Shown here piece after piece: positions 17,601 through 24,800 of a stretch of 33,742 nt of DNA (positions within the stretch are counted from its first letter, which is position 1; each line of letters starts with the position of its first letter). The notes beneath the pieces were generated by a model that searched no databases, was not told where the DNA came from, and saw nothing but the letters and a program-made list of their open reading frames with translations. The position numbers and the translations under genes are program-made. Origin of the DNA: a bacterium (GTDB lineage: Bacteria; Myxococcota_A; UBA9160; UBA6930); the NCBI GenBank assembly GCA_024226235.1, contig JAAELW010000217.1:1-33742 (forward strand), in the 5' to 3' direction.

Positions 17601-18387
17601 CGGCAGCCCGTCGATAGGCGTCGATGCTCTCCGAGTCGTGGCCAAGCTTGCCACGGGCCTCACCGAGCAGCAGCCATGCATCGGGCTCGTCCGGTTGCTG
17701 TTCGATCATCAAGTTCGCGGTCTTCTCGGCTGCCTCGAACTTGCTGGAATCGAGCCGTGAGCGTGCTACCGAAGCGAGCAGATCGATGCGGTCCGGTGCG
17801 AGCTCGAGCACGCGAACCAGAACCCGGATGCGATCTTCTTCTGCGCCCTGGCGGTCGAGCTCTGCAGCCACCTCTTCGAATTCGGAAATCGCCTCTTCGT
17901 TGCGGTCTTCCTGGCGGAGCAGGTCGGCCACCTTGAGGCGACTGTTGGTATTCGAGGGATCAAGGGCTGCCATACGCCGCAGCAGGTCGAGCGCATCATC
18001 CTTGCAGCCATTCTGGTAGTGGACGTCGGCGGCGGTCTGAAGGGTGACCATCGCATCGGATTGCAGGCCCATCCGCTGGTAGAGGTCCGCCAACGGCACG
18101 AGTACATCCGCGCGCTTGTCGTCGATCTTGGTGATCTGCTTGTAGAGCGCGACCGCCTTGGCATCGAAGCCGTCTCTCATGAACGACTCGGCAACCTTCA
18201 GGTACGCGGCGACTGCCTCGTCCCTTCGACCACGCTTCAGCTCGATGTCGCCGATCTTGAGACGCACGTTCGCGTCTCTCGGATCAGCCTTCAGCAGGAT
18301 CTGGTAGTCCTTTAACGCCTTCTCGAGCGCACCTTTCTGAAGGTGCTTCTGAGCCGACTGCAGGATCTTCCGCTTGTTGATCGCCAA
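14620..18387 (-). CDS. Large acidic TPR protein (FimV-like layout, cytoplasmic)
   Basis: The start is taken at TTG 18387 (start of MAINKRKILQ), preceded by GAGGGGCCTC at good spacing; this matches the usual N-terminus of such TPR proteins, whereas the frame up to 18438 adds 17 unlikely residues. The product is about 1255 residues. TPR units fill residues 5-285 (for example KALKDYQILLKADPRD), and another block is near 370-460. Eleven tandem 9-residue repeats of EDDVLASDV type follow, then a long Glu/Asp/Ser-rich stretch with one isolated TPR (MLDEARIVYERILSLAPSHP). A C-terminal TPR set (YDLGIAYKEMGLHEDAIVEF) precedes a second acidic tail with EP repeats that ends in the basic PPKKPRRRKKISFV. 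There is no signal peptide or membrane helix. The acidic-plus-TPR design resembles FimV, a polar organiser of T4P in Pseudomonas, but LysM and membrane parts are absent, so homology is not claimed. Confidence 0.85.
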   Translation of the reverse strand: MAINKRKILQSAQKHLQKGALEKALKDYQILLKADPRDANVRLKIGDIELKRGRRDEAVAAYLKVAESFMRDGFDAKAVALYKQITKIDDKRADVLVPLADLYQRMGLQSDAMVTLQTAADVHYQNGCKDDALDLLRRMAALDPSNTNSRLKVADLLRQEDRNEEAISEFEEVAAELDRQGAEEDRIRVLVRVLELAPDRIDLLASVARSRLDSSKFEAAEKTANLMIEQQPDEPDAWLLLGEARGKLGHDSESIDAYRRAAEIHRERGNDDVARDITQRFVAPATVSDSGAEDVADDQLLGSTVEDLGAEAGEPTFDPNGMSLGSPLGESNQKHTEVEDASLPPLPQVDASETQVVPEVDGDPEQLLAEASVYLRYGKHDRAIASLRAIVRQDPASVAAFAKLGEALEASGQIEHAVTSYERGAQAAGQAGDAEAFDRLRQCVAVLDAERAEALVPPESDLELQSEPDPESEPIAQIEDDAFGSDAEDDVLASDVEDDVLASDVEDDALASDAEDDSVALEIEDDVLGSDLDDDALGSDTGDDSIALEIEDDVLGSDAEDDSLGSDAEDDSLASVAEADADTLGTSTDVEIEFDVDVELDDSEPLDESEDVLELAGDEIAIDLAPQADSDAEVEEEELVPEFDLSGEVELAIDPPASEPEPLAAEPVTAESVMPEVADDVDCGLEAVEESPMEVSTDSEDAVGIEISDPVLDSPLDDDEEAVGLGDAVFEESQGEVSLERSDEVAGASSSATTPAQMAEDLEEADFFYQQGMLDEARIVYERILSLAPSHPGALLRVGEIEAASAGHVAGVGIEMSAGLAEEDTPEPVDLVGDDIFDDEDDSTEDPAPVPVAEFGGDPDEDTGPILNVVEPETADEDSAAETVQVAPSEEAEPEVLEPETPESETAEPETPESEAIGIADAAFLEEDASARVTEAEVTAPVVFEAASDDAAGFDLAAQLSDAFDLDDEAGAGMPLAAGTEGEGFEEVFAAFKQGVEGALEDGDFEARYDLGIAYKEMGLHEDAIVEFQAAMGAEARKLPCLHMMGLCAFELGRIIDAVAHLEQALGLPGVQEEQQIGLRFDLGRAYAGVGDVPRAREAFEAVKNLDPEFPEVDEQIAALDDLSEPVAAEEEENETGEETYESFDDLVADSPSGLEEEVADEPEEPVYESFDDFLEDDDDGESESDEPDEPESDSTEPGLTPESELVLEPEMEPEPEPEPEPESEPEPEPATQVEAADEPEPPKKPRRRKKISFV
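16657..16953 (-). repeat. Eleven 27-bp in-frame tandem repeats
   Basis: Within the large TPR gene the minus strand encodes eleven successive 9-residue units built on EDDxLxSDx (EDDVLASDV, EDDALASDA, EDDSVALEI, EDDVLGSDL and variants). The period is 27 bases throughout, so copy-number change would keep the frame. Two near-identical larger segments (units with ALEI followed by EDDVLGSD) indicate duplication of a multi-unit block. Confidence 0.9.
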
Positions 18388-18439
18388 GAGGCCCCTCGAA
18401 CCCGAGAGCGTGACCAGCCAAGTGGGGGGGCTGGGCATC

Positions 18440-18489
18440 CCCCTCCACCACCCTCTCCGTATCGGCTCTCGGAGGGTGGTCTTGAGGGG
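18440..18489 (-). other. Long stem-loop in the leader of the large TPR gene
   Basis: Between aroQ and the TPR gene lies an inverted repeat: ACCACCCTC (18447-18455) against GAGGGTGGT (18472-18480), a perfect 9-bp stem. It is extended outward by CCCCTC (18440-18445) against GAGGGG (18484-18489) with a 1/3-base internal loop. The apical loop is 16 bases. No T-run follows on the minus strand, so it is not a standard intrinsic terminator. It sits 52 bases before the TTG start and could be a processing site, attenuator or leader element. Confidence 0.65.
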
Positions 18490-18547
18490 CGAGGAACTCA
18501 GATTCGCGTGCTTGCCGAGGGGATCTTCCCTCGGCCGCTACCCGCCC

Positions 18548-18994
18548 CTACGCGCCCAGATGGTCGAGCAGGGCCACGAGGCCGAGCCGGTAGCTGTGTG
18601 CGCCGAACCCGGCGACGGTCCCCAGCGCCACACCAGCCACGTAGGAATGGTGCCGGAACGCCTCTCGAGCCTGAACGTTCGAGAGGTGCACCTCGACCAC
18701 GGGAAGCCCCACCCCAGCCAGCGCATCGCGTAGAGACACGCTGGTGTGGGTCAGGCCACCTGGATTGATCAAGATGCCGCGGATCCCGCTCCGAGCCTCC
18801 TGGATCCGGTCGATCAGCACGCCTTCATGGTTGGACTGAAGGGCCTCGATCTGAACGCCACGCTGCTTGGCCAGCTCGGCCAGCTCCTGGTCGATCTCTG
18901 CCAGAGTGGTGTGTCCGTAGACCTCGGGCTCCCGAGTACCGAGCAGGTTCAGGTTGGGCCCGTGAAGCACCAGGATCCGGAGAGGCTCGCTCAT
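18548..18994 (-). CDS. aroQ: 3-dehydroquinate dehydratase, type II
   Basis: This 148-residue cytoplasmic enzyme converts 3-dehydroquinate to 3-dehydroshikimate in the shikimate pathway. The start is ATG 18994; the ribosome site is weak. Type II features are all visible: [17 protein letters not shown] at residues 10-26 with the catalytic Tyr in EPEVYG and the Arg of GTREP; INPGG for the substrate carboxylate; VEVHLSN with the catalytic His; and FRHHSYV. Length is normal for the dodecameric type II enzyme. It follows the Roadblock gene by 72 bases on the same strand, in the same block as aroK and aroB, so three shikimate enzymes are encoded together. Confidence 0.96.
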   Translation of the reverse strand: MSEPLRILVLHGPNLNLLGTREPEVYGHTTLAEIDQELAELAKQRGVQIEALQSNHEGVLIDRIQEARSGIRGILINPGGLTHTSVSLRDALAGVGLPVVEVHLSNVQAREAFRHHSYVAGVALGTVAGFGAHSYRLGLVALLDHLGA

Positions 18995-19066
18995 GGCCAG
19001 AAGGCTAGCGAAGCCGGACCGTGGAGCCTCGGGCGACCAACCGAGTGGCTCGGGTGGGGCCTCGGG

Positions 19067-19438
19067 CTACAGAAGCTCTCGGAGTTCGAAGAGATGCCGC
19101 CGGATTCCGAAGCGCACCCGGCCCGCATTCGATCCCGGGGAAATGGCCACCACGAGGTAGTTCTCCTCGTCGACCCGACGCACCACCGCGCCGATCCGCT
19201 CCATCTGGAGCGTCAGCTCCTCGGGCAATCCGCTTTCGGTGGAGTCCGCCAGCTTCTGGCACTCGGAGAGGATCCGGCCCAGCTCGACAGAGAGGATGGA
19301 AACCTCATCCTCGGCGTCGGCTTCAGCACCAACGGCCAGCACCTGGGCGATGGGAATACCGTCGGAACCCATCAGCGCCGCCCCAAGGGTGCCGGCACAG
19401 GGCTCGATGATCTTGTTCAACAGGTTTTCAAAGCTCAT
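19067..19438 (-). CDS. Roadblock/LC7-domain protein
   Basis: The start is ATG 19438, whose ATGA overlaps the stop of the upstream TPR gene; the frame up to 19468 lies inside that gene and is not used. The 123-residue product is a single Roadblock/LC7 domain: an N-terminal helix (FENLLNKIIE), a beta strand with GALMGSDGIPIAQV, a second helix rich in EVSILSVELGRIL, and paired strands RIGAVVRRVDEENYLVVAIS. The family includes MglB, the GTPase-activating partner of the polarity GTPase MglA, and other regulators of Ras-like GTPases. No GTPase gene is in this window. Translational coupling to a TPR protein behind aroB and pilQ suggests a role in control or positioning of the pilus machine; that is inference. 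Confidence 0.82.
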   Translation of the reverse strand: MSFENLLNKIIEPCAGTLGAALMGSDGIPIAQVLAVGAEADAEDEVSILSVELGRILSECQKLADSTESGLPEELTLQMERIGAVVRRVDEENYLVVAISPGSNAGRVRFGIRRHLFELRELL

Positions 19439-20103
19439 CCAGTTCGTCTCCGCAGGGTATCGAGCCAACGTTCCAAGGTGGAAAGCACGGATCCGCTCTC
19501 CTGTTCCGGGGCAGCGGCAATCGGAGAATCCAAGCCACGGCGGATGGCCGCCGCCTCCGAGCCGCGTCCCTGGTCATCGAGCAGGTCCGCCACAGTCGCC
19601 GTAGCGTAAGGCGAGTCGGCCGTCGCCTCGAACGGCACGAGATCCGGCTCCTCCTCCTGCTCCGCGGCCCGGATGGCCGCAGCGGCGAAGCTATCGGTGG
19701 AGTGCATCTGGTCCATTTCCGGCTCGGCCAGCGCTAGCGCATCGTCGAGTTCGGCCTCGTCCAGCTCAGGAAGCGGGTCGGGGGTAGCCGGCGCGCTCGA
19801 ATCAGCCTGGAGCGATCGGACGAGCGGGTGATCGGGTACCGCCTCGAGAACCCGCTCCAGTTCGAGTCGTGCCTCACCCGGGCGCTCGAGATCGAGCAGG
19901 GCCAATGCCCGGGCCACGCGAGCCGCCACGAGTTCCGGCTGGCTGGCAAGGCCTTCCTCGGCCAAGCGCAGCGCCGCTGCCGCATCGCCAGTTCGGCGTC
20001 GAGCCTCCGCCAGAGACGCGATCCCCGGCGAATCCGGCCGATCGGCGCCAAGTGCCTGGAGCCGCTCCAACTCGCCCCCGTTCGACTGTGCGTCCACGCT
20101 CAT
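19435..20103 (-). CDS. Small TPR-containing protein coupled to aroB and the Roadblock gene
   Basis: The 222-residue protein starts at ATG 20103, overlapping the aroB stop by four bases (ATGA), and its own stop overlaps the Roadblock start in the same manner. The N-terminal 100 residues are TPR-like (ASLAEARRRTGDAAAALRLA, then AALVAARVARALALLDLERP-type helices). The central part is acidic and Pro-rich, and the C-terminus carries ATVADLLDDQGRGSEAAAIRR, a short motif common in TPR/FrzS-like scaffolds, ending in a basic tail. No signal peptide or enzyme motif is present. I do not know a named family for it. The two ATGA junctions imply fixed stoichiometry with AroB and the Roadblock protein, and a complex with the latter is the simplest guess. 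Confidence 0.75.
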   Translation of the reverse strand: MSVDAQSNGGELERLQALGADRPDSPGIASLAEARRRTGDAAAALRLAEEGLASQPELVAARVARALALLDLERPGEARLELERVLEAVPDHPLVRSLQADSSAPATPDPLPELDEAELDDALALAEPEMDQMHSTDSFAAAAIRAAEQEEEPDLVPFEATADSPYATATVADLLDDQGRGSEAAAIRRGLDSPIAAAPEQESGSVLSTLERWLDTLRRRTG

Positions 20104-21233
20104 CCCCCTGTTCCCCTGCGAAGCAACTTGCGACGCGGAGGCCAGATTTCAGCCAGCTTCAACGGGCGCGTCTCTGCGCGTCCGATGGCTCGCAGCACCA
20201 CGAAGTGTAGGCGGTCGTCCCGCTTTTTCTTATCGACCGCCAGCGCACGGAGATAAGCACTACGCGGGAAGTCGGGCAGATCGGTGGGCAGACCTGCGCG
20301 CACCAGCAGCGCTCGGAGCCGATTGGCCGTTCCCGCGGGGGCCAAACCGAGTTCCTCGGAGCGCTCCGCAGCGAAGCTCATTCCCATCGCGACGCCTTCC
20401 CCATGGAGGATGCCCCGGAACTTCTTCAACGCTTCCGCCGCATGACCCAACGTATGCCCGAAATTCAGCAGCATCCGAGGGCCGGCTTCCCGCTCGTCCT
20501 CACTGACCACCGCTGCCTTGATCGCGCAGTTGCGTTGGAGGATCGGCACGCAGACCCGCGGCTCCAGGGCCAGCAGCCGGTCGAGATCGCGCTCCAGGCG
20601 GCGAAACAGCCGCTCGTCCCGGATGGCCGCGTGCTTGATGACCTCGGCCAGCCCCGCCGCCAGTTGGCGCGTGGGAAGCGTGTCGAGAGTTTCGCCATCG
20701 ATCCACACCAGACTCGGCTGGTGGAAAGCTCCTACCAGGTTCTTGCCCCGAGCCACGTTGACTCCGGTCTTCCCGCCGACACTCGAATCGACCATCGCCA
20801 GCAACGATGTCGGGACCTGGACCACGGGAATGCCGCGCAACAACGTGGCCGCGACGAAGCCGGCCAGATCGCCGACCACCCCGCCTCCCAGCGCCACGAC
20901 GACACTGCTGCGATCCGCACCGGCGGCCAGGCAGGCATCGTAGAGCCTGGCGACCTGGCCCAGGTTCTTGGTTCGCTCTCCATCGGGCACCAGCAGGCGT
21001 TTCGACCGGATACCGGCATCGCGCAGAGAGCGCTCGACTCGCGCCGCATAGCGACGCGCCACCGGCGGGACGCTGATCAGGATGGCCTTTCGGGCTCCGG
21101 TCGCAGCTGCCACCGCCGGGCCCACAGCGTCGAGCGTTCCGACACCGATCTCGATCGGGTAGCTGCGGTCGCCGAGATCCACCCGCACGCGTCGTGCAGC
21201 CACCGAGCGAGCCGCCCCCCGAACACCTCTCAT
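20100..21233 (-). CDS. aroB: 3-dehydroquinate synthase
   Basis: This 377-residue NAD- and divalent-metal-dependent enzyme makes 3-dehydroquinate from DAHP, the second step of the shikimate pathway. Hallmarks seen: PDGERTKNL, the NAD-binding GGGVVGDLAGF (about residues 116-126), VPTSLLAMVDSSVGGKTG, KNLVGAFHQP, the metal ligands in EVIKH and FGHTLGHA, and the later HGEGVAMG. Length is typical. The start ATG 21233 overlaps the aroK stop by four bases (ATGA), and the stop overlaps the start of the TPR gene in the same way, so it is translated as a coupled unit. Confidence 0.96.
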   Translation of the reverse strand: MRGVRGAARSVAARRVRVDLGDRSYPIEIGVGTLDAVGPAVAAATGARKAILISVPPVARRYAARVERSLRDAGIRSKRLLVPDGERTKNLGQVARLYDACLAAGADRSSVVVALGGGVVGDLAGFVAATLLRGIPVVQVPTSLLAMVDSSVGGKTGVNVARGKNLVGAFHQPSLVWIDGETLDTLPTRQLAAGLAEVIKHAAIRDERLFRRLERDLDRLLALEPRVCVPILQRNCAIKAAVVSEDEREAGPRMLLNFGHTLGHAAEALKKFRGILHGEGVAMGMSFAAERSEELGLAPAGTANRLRALLVRAGLPTDLPDFPRSAYLRALAVDKKKRDDRLHFVVLRAIGRAETRPLKLAEIWPPRRKLLRRGTGG

Positions 21234-21748
21234 GCCGCCTCCTCGAGCCGCTTGGCAAGCTCCGCGGCCAGCGCACCGACCTCACGACCATCGGTATCGA
21301 TCACCAGCGAAGCCGTTTCATAGGCCCCACTGCGCTGCTCGAGAAGTGATATCAGCCGACGAAGCCGTCCCTCGGCGTCCAGCCCCGAAAGCAGCGGGCG
21401 GCTCTCGCCTTGGCCGACACGCTCGAGCAGCGTCGGGGCTGTCGCGCGCAGGTAGACCACCGTACCAGCTGCAGCCAGGGCCTTCGCCTGGCCGGGCTCC
21501 GCGATGGCCCCGCCTCCAAGCGAGATCACGGCCCTCTTGCCGGCCCAGGCCGCAATCACACCGCGCTCCCGGGCTCGGAAACCAGCTTCCCCCTCGGCCT
21601 CGAAGATCTTCGGAATACCGACACCCGCCTCGCGCTCGATCTCGTCATCTGCGTCGCAAAACGGAAGCCCAAGATTCGCGGCCAGAGCCTCCCCCACCGC
21701 GCTCTTTCCGGCACCCATCATCCCCACCAGCCAGATCGTTCCCGCCAT
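21230..21748 (-). CDS. aroK: Shikimate kinase
   Basis: This 172-residue kinase phosphorylates shikimate at O3 using ATP. Walker A GMMGAGKS is at residues 9-16, the Asp-containing DADDEIE follows, GFRARER supplies the substrate-binding Arg, and ISLGGGA gives the GGG shikimate loop. The lid region has QGESRPLL. Length is normal. The start is ATG 21748; the ribosome site is weak. The gene lies 94 bases downstream of pilQ with a strong hairpin between. The pilQ-aroK-aroB order is also known from gammaproteobacteria such as Pseudomonas, so this neighbourhood is old. Confidence 0.96.
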   Translation of the reverse strand: MAGTIWLVGMMGAGKSAVGEALAANLGLPFCDADDEIEREAGVGIPKIFEAEGEAGFRARERGVIAAWAGKRAVISLGGGAIAEPGQAKALAAAGTVVYLRATAPTLLERVGQGESRPLLSGLDAEGRLRRLISLLEQRSGAYETASLVIDTDGREVGALAAELAKRLEEAA

Positions 21749-21791
21749 CCAACCGAAGATAACCGCAAGCCAGAGAAGGCCCAGAACGGAA

Positions 21792-21821
21792 AGAGGCGGG
21801 GAGTCCGAACTCCCCGCCTCT
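21792..21821 (-). terminator. Probable intrinsic terminator behind pilQ
   Basis: A perfect 13-bp stem, AGAGGCGGGGAGT against its complement, closes a 4-base loop and begins 22 bases beyond the pilQ stop. On the minus strand the stem is followed by TTTCCGTTCT, a modest T-rich tail. It should end or weaken transcription from the pil operon before aroK. Confidence 0.75.
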
Positions 21822-21842
21822 CCGATTCCGACCCGGGTTCGG

Positions 21843-24800
21843 CTAGCTGCCGAGCTCCGAGTTGACCACGATGCGCGGGGTCACGAAGACCAGGAGTTCC
21901 TTGCGGATATCCCGGACCTCGTTGTTCTTGAACGCGTTGCCCAGCAGCGGGATCTTGTGGAAGTACGGCACGCGGCTCTCGGTCTCGCTCTTGTCGACGA
22001 CATAGATGCCGCCGATCACCAGAGTCTGACCGTCCTTCACCAGGGTCTCGGTCTCCGCCTCGTTCTTGGCGATGGCCGGCGAGCCCGTGGGCGTCTCCAC
22101 GCTGGTGTCGGGCGCGTTCCGCTGCACCGCGATCTGCATGATGATGCTCTGATCCGCGGTGATGTGCGGCGTCACGTCCAGGCGCAGGACCGCATCGATG
22201 AACTCGAGCTTGGCGTCGCCGTTCTCGAAGGTCTGGAAGGGAATCGAGACACCTTGCTCGATGCTCGCCTTCCGGTTGTCGAGGGTGACGATGCGCGGGC
22301 TCGAAATCACCTTGCCCTCGCCGTAGCTCTCCGCTGCCTCGATCCGGGCCTCGACGTTCAGGCGCTCATCCAGGATGAAGGCGCCCAGGTCGAGGAGACC
22401 GTTCGGGATCGAGGTGATCGGGTTGGCCACGGCCACCTTGTTGAGGTTGTCCAGACCCAGGTAGTTGGAAGAGTCGTGGAAGAGGATGTCGTTGCCCAGA
22501 CCCAACCGCTCGTTCGTCTTGACCGGGCTGGAATCGTTGAAGCTGTCGGTGTACTGCTGGACACCGAAGGCCCAGGTCGCACCCAGTTCCTTCGTGAAGT
22601 CCAGGTTCGCCTCGACGATCTTCGCCTCGATCATCACCTGCGGCGTCTGCGTGTCGATCGCCTTGATGAGGGCCGTGGCCTCGTCGATCACCGACGCGAT
22701 GTCCTTCAAGATGACGGTGTTGGTGCGCTCATCCACGTCCACGCTGCCGCGGGCGGTGAGGAGCCGCTTTACCATCTTCTCGATCTCGGACACATCGGCG
22801 TAGTTCACCGGCTGGAGCTTGACCACGAGGTCCTCCAGCTTCTCCTTGGCGCGACGTTCCTGCAGCCGCGACTCCTCCTCGGTCTTCAACAGATCCGAGG
22901 AAGCGATGCGAAGCACGTTGCCCACCCGGACGAAGCCCAGGCCCCGCGTCAGGAGCACGACGTCCAGCGCCTGGTCCCAGGGCACGTCCACGAGGCGGAT
23001 CGTCACCTTTCCGGCTACCTCGTCCCCCGCGATGATGTTGAGGTCGGAGACCTCGGCGATCAGGCGGAGGACATCGTCGATCTCGACGTCCTTGAAGTCG
23101 AGCGAGATGCGACGGCCGGTGTAGGCCTTGCCGTTGACCAGACCGCCCTCGGCCAGGATCTCGACCGAATCATCATTCGGATCCATCGAGGCCGGCACGG
23201 AATCACTCGGCACCGGGGCGGAGGCCACGTCGGAAAGCATCGGAATCTCCGAGGCCTGCTGTGTGCTGGTCTCGAAGTCCAGGAAGAGCAGTGCGCCCTC
23301 CTGCGTCACGACCGGCTTTGCCCCATCCTGGGCTCGGATCACGACCCGCACCTCGGGCTCGGCGGCCTCCGGCTGCTGGAACGCTGTGACGAGAGAGACG
23401 GAACCGGGTGCATCAGGTGCGATGCGCACGGCTGCGTCCGGATCGATCGTGGCGCCCTTCAGACGGATGACCGTGGTGTCGGGCGACGGGTTCGACGTCA
23501 CGTACTCGGCCGGCCCCTCGGTCACGACCACGACCCGTTCACGGGCCTCATCGCTCTCGAGCTGCACTCCGAAGACGGTGAGCGTTGCCGGTGCAGCTTC
23601 CTCGGCTGCATCGAACGCCTCTTCCTCGGCCCAGACCTCGGCCGTCTCCGTCGCCGCGGGCACATCCTCCACTGCCTCCTCGGCAGCGGGATCTCCGGAC
23701 ACGCCATCTTCGACTGCCGCCACTTCCGGCTCTGAAGCCTCAGACTCGGATGCGTCGGTTTCGGACGCGTCGGTTTCGGAAACCTCGGTCTCGGTCGCCA
23801 CGGGCTCAGTATCCGCGCTTTCGGTAACCACCGGCTCGGTATCCGCGCTTTCGGCAACCACGAGCTCGGTATCCGTGCTCTCGGTAACCACGAGCTCGGC
23901 AGCCGCAGACCCGGTGTCCTGGTCTTCAGCAAGCTCCTCCGGATTCGTCTGCTCTGTCTCGATCGGAGCCGAAGCCACCGGGAGAAGCGGAGAAGCCACA
24001 TCGCCAAGACCGAGCCAGAGGCCCGTAGCCACAGCAATCACCCGAACATCGTCGAAGCCCTGGGCCTCGTCGGTGCCATCGAACACCACGCGCACCTTGT
24101 CCTCGTGCTGGCCCACGCGGATGCGCGCAACCCGGTCACCGGACACGGCAAGCTGAGATTCCTCCACCTCACTGGTCAGACCCGGCAGATCGACGACCAG
24201 TCGGCTCGGATCCTCGAGGCCGAACCAGCTCGCACCTTCGATGCTTCCGTCGGCATCCAGCTGAACGGTCAACTCGGTACCCACGGCCTCCGCCACGACA
24301 CCTGTCAGGATCGTCGCGGGCGTCATCGGTACTTCGGCCTCGGCCTGGACCGACGCCGCCTCTTCCCCAGAGGTTTCCGTCACCGCCCAGGGGTCGGCTT
24401 CCGGAGTCGACTCCGATATCGAGGCGGTTTCCGCCTCCGTGGTCGACCCTTCGGAGCTCACAGCACTCACTCGGATCTCGATTCGGTCTTCGAGGTCTAC
24501 GACCGTATAGTCACCGGCAGCCGCCAGCGATACTTCGACTCGCGTGGACGAGGCGCCCTCGTGCGAGAAGCTCTCGACCGTGACTTCGTCGATCGTTCCA
24601 TCGTAGATGGCAATCGCAGGAACCACGTCACCGGCGGATACCGCAGCCAGATCGACCACGATCCGAGACGGCTCTTCCTGCCTGAATGCGTTGTAGACCG
24701 GCTCGGTGAGCCCAATCAGGCTCACGACCGTCGCATCCCCATCCGTCTCAACCGTCACCGAAGACAGCGCCCCCGATGCATCCACGACCGGTGCCGGAGT

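Noticed and set aside
18995-19066. Small inverted repeat CCGAG-N3-CTCGG between the Roadblock gene and aroQ
   Set aside because: Only five base pairs and no T-run; too weak to call a terminator.
21504-23735. 743-codon plus-strand open frame
   Set aside because: It lies antisense to pilQ and mirrors its codon bias; it is His/Arg/Leu-rich without a domain.
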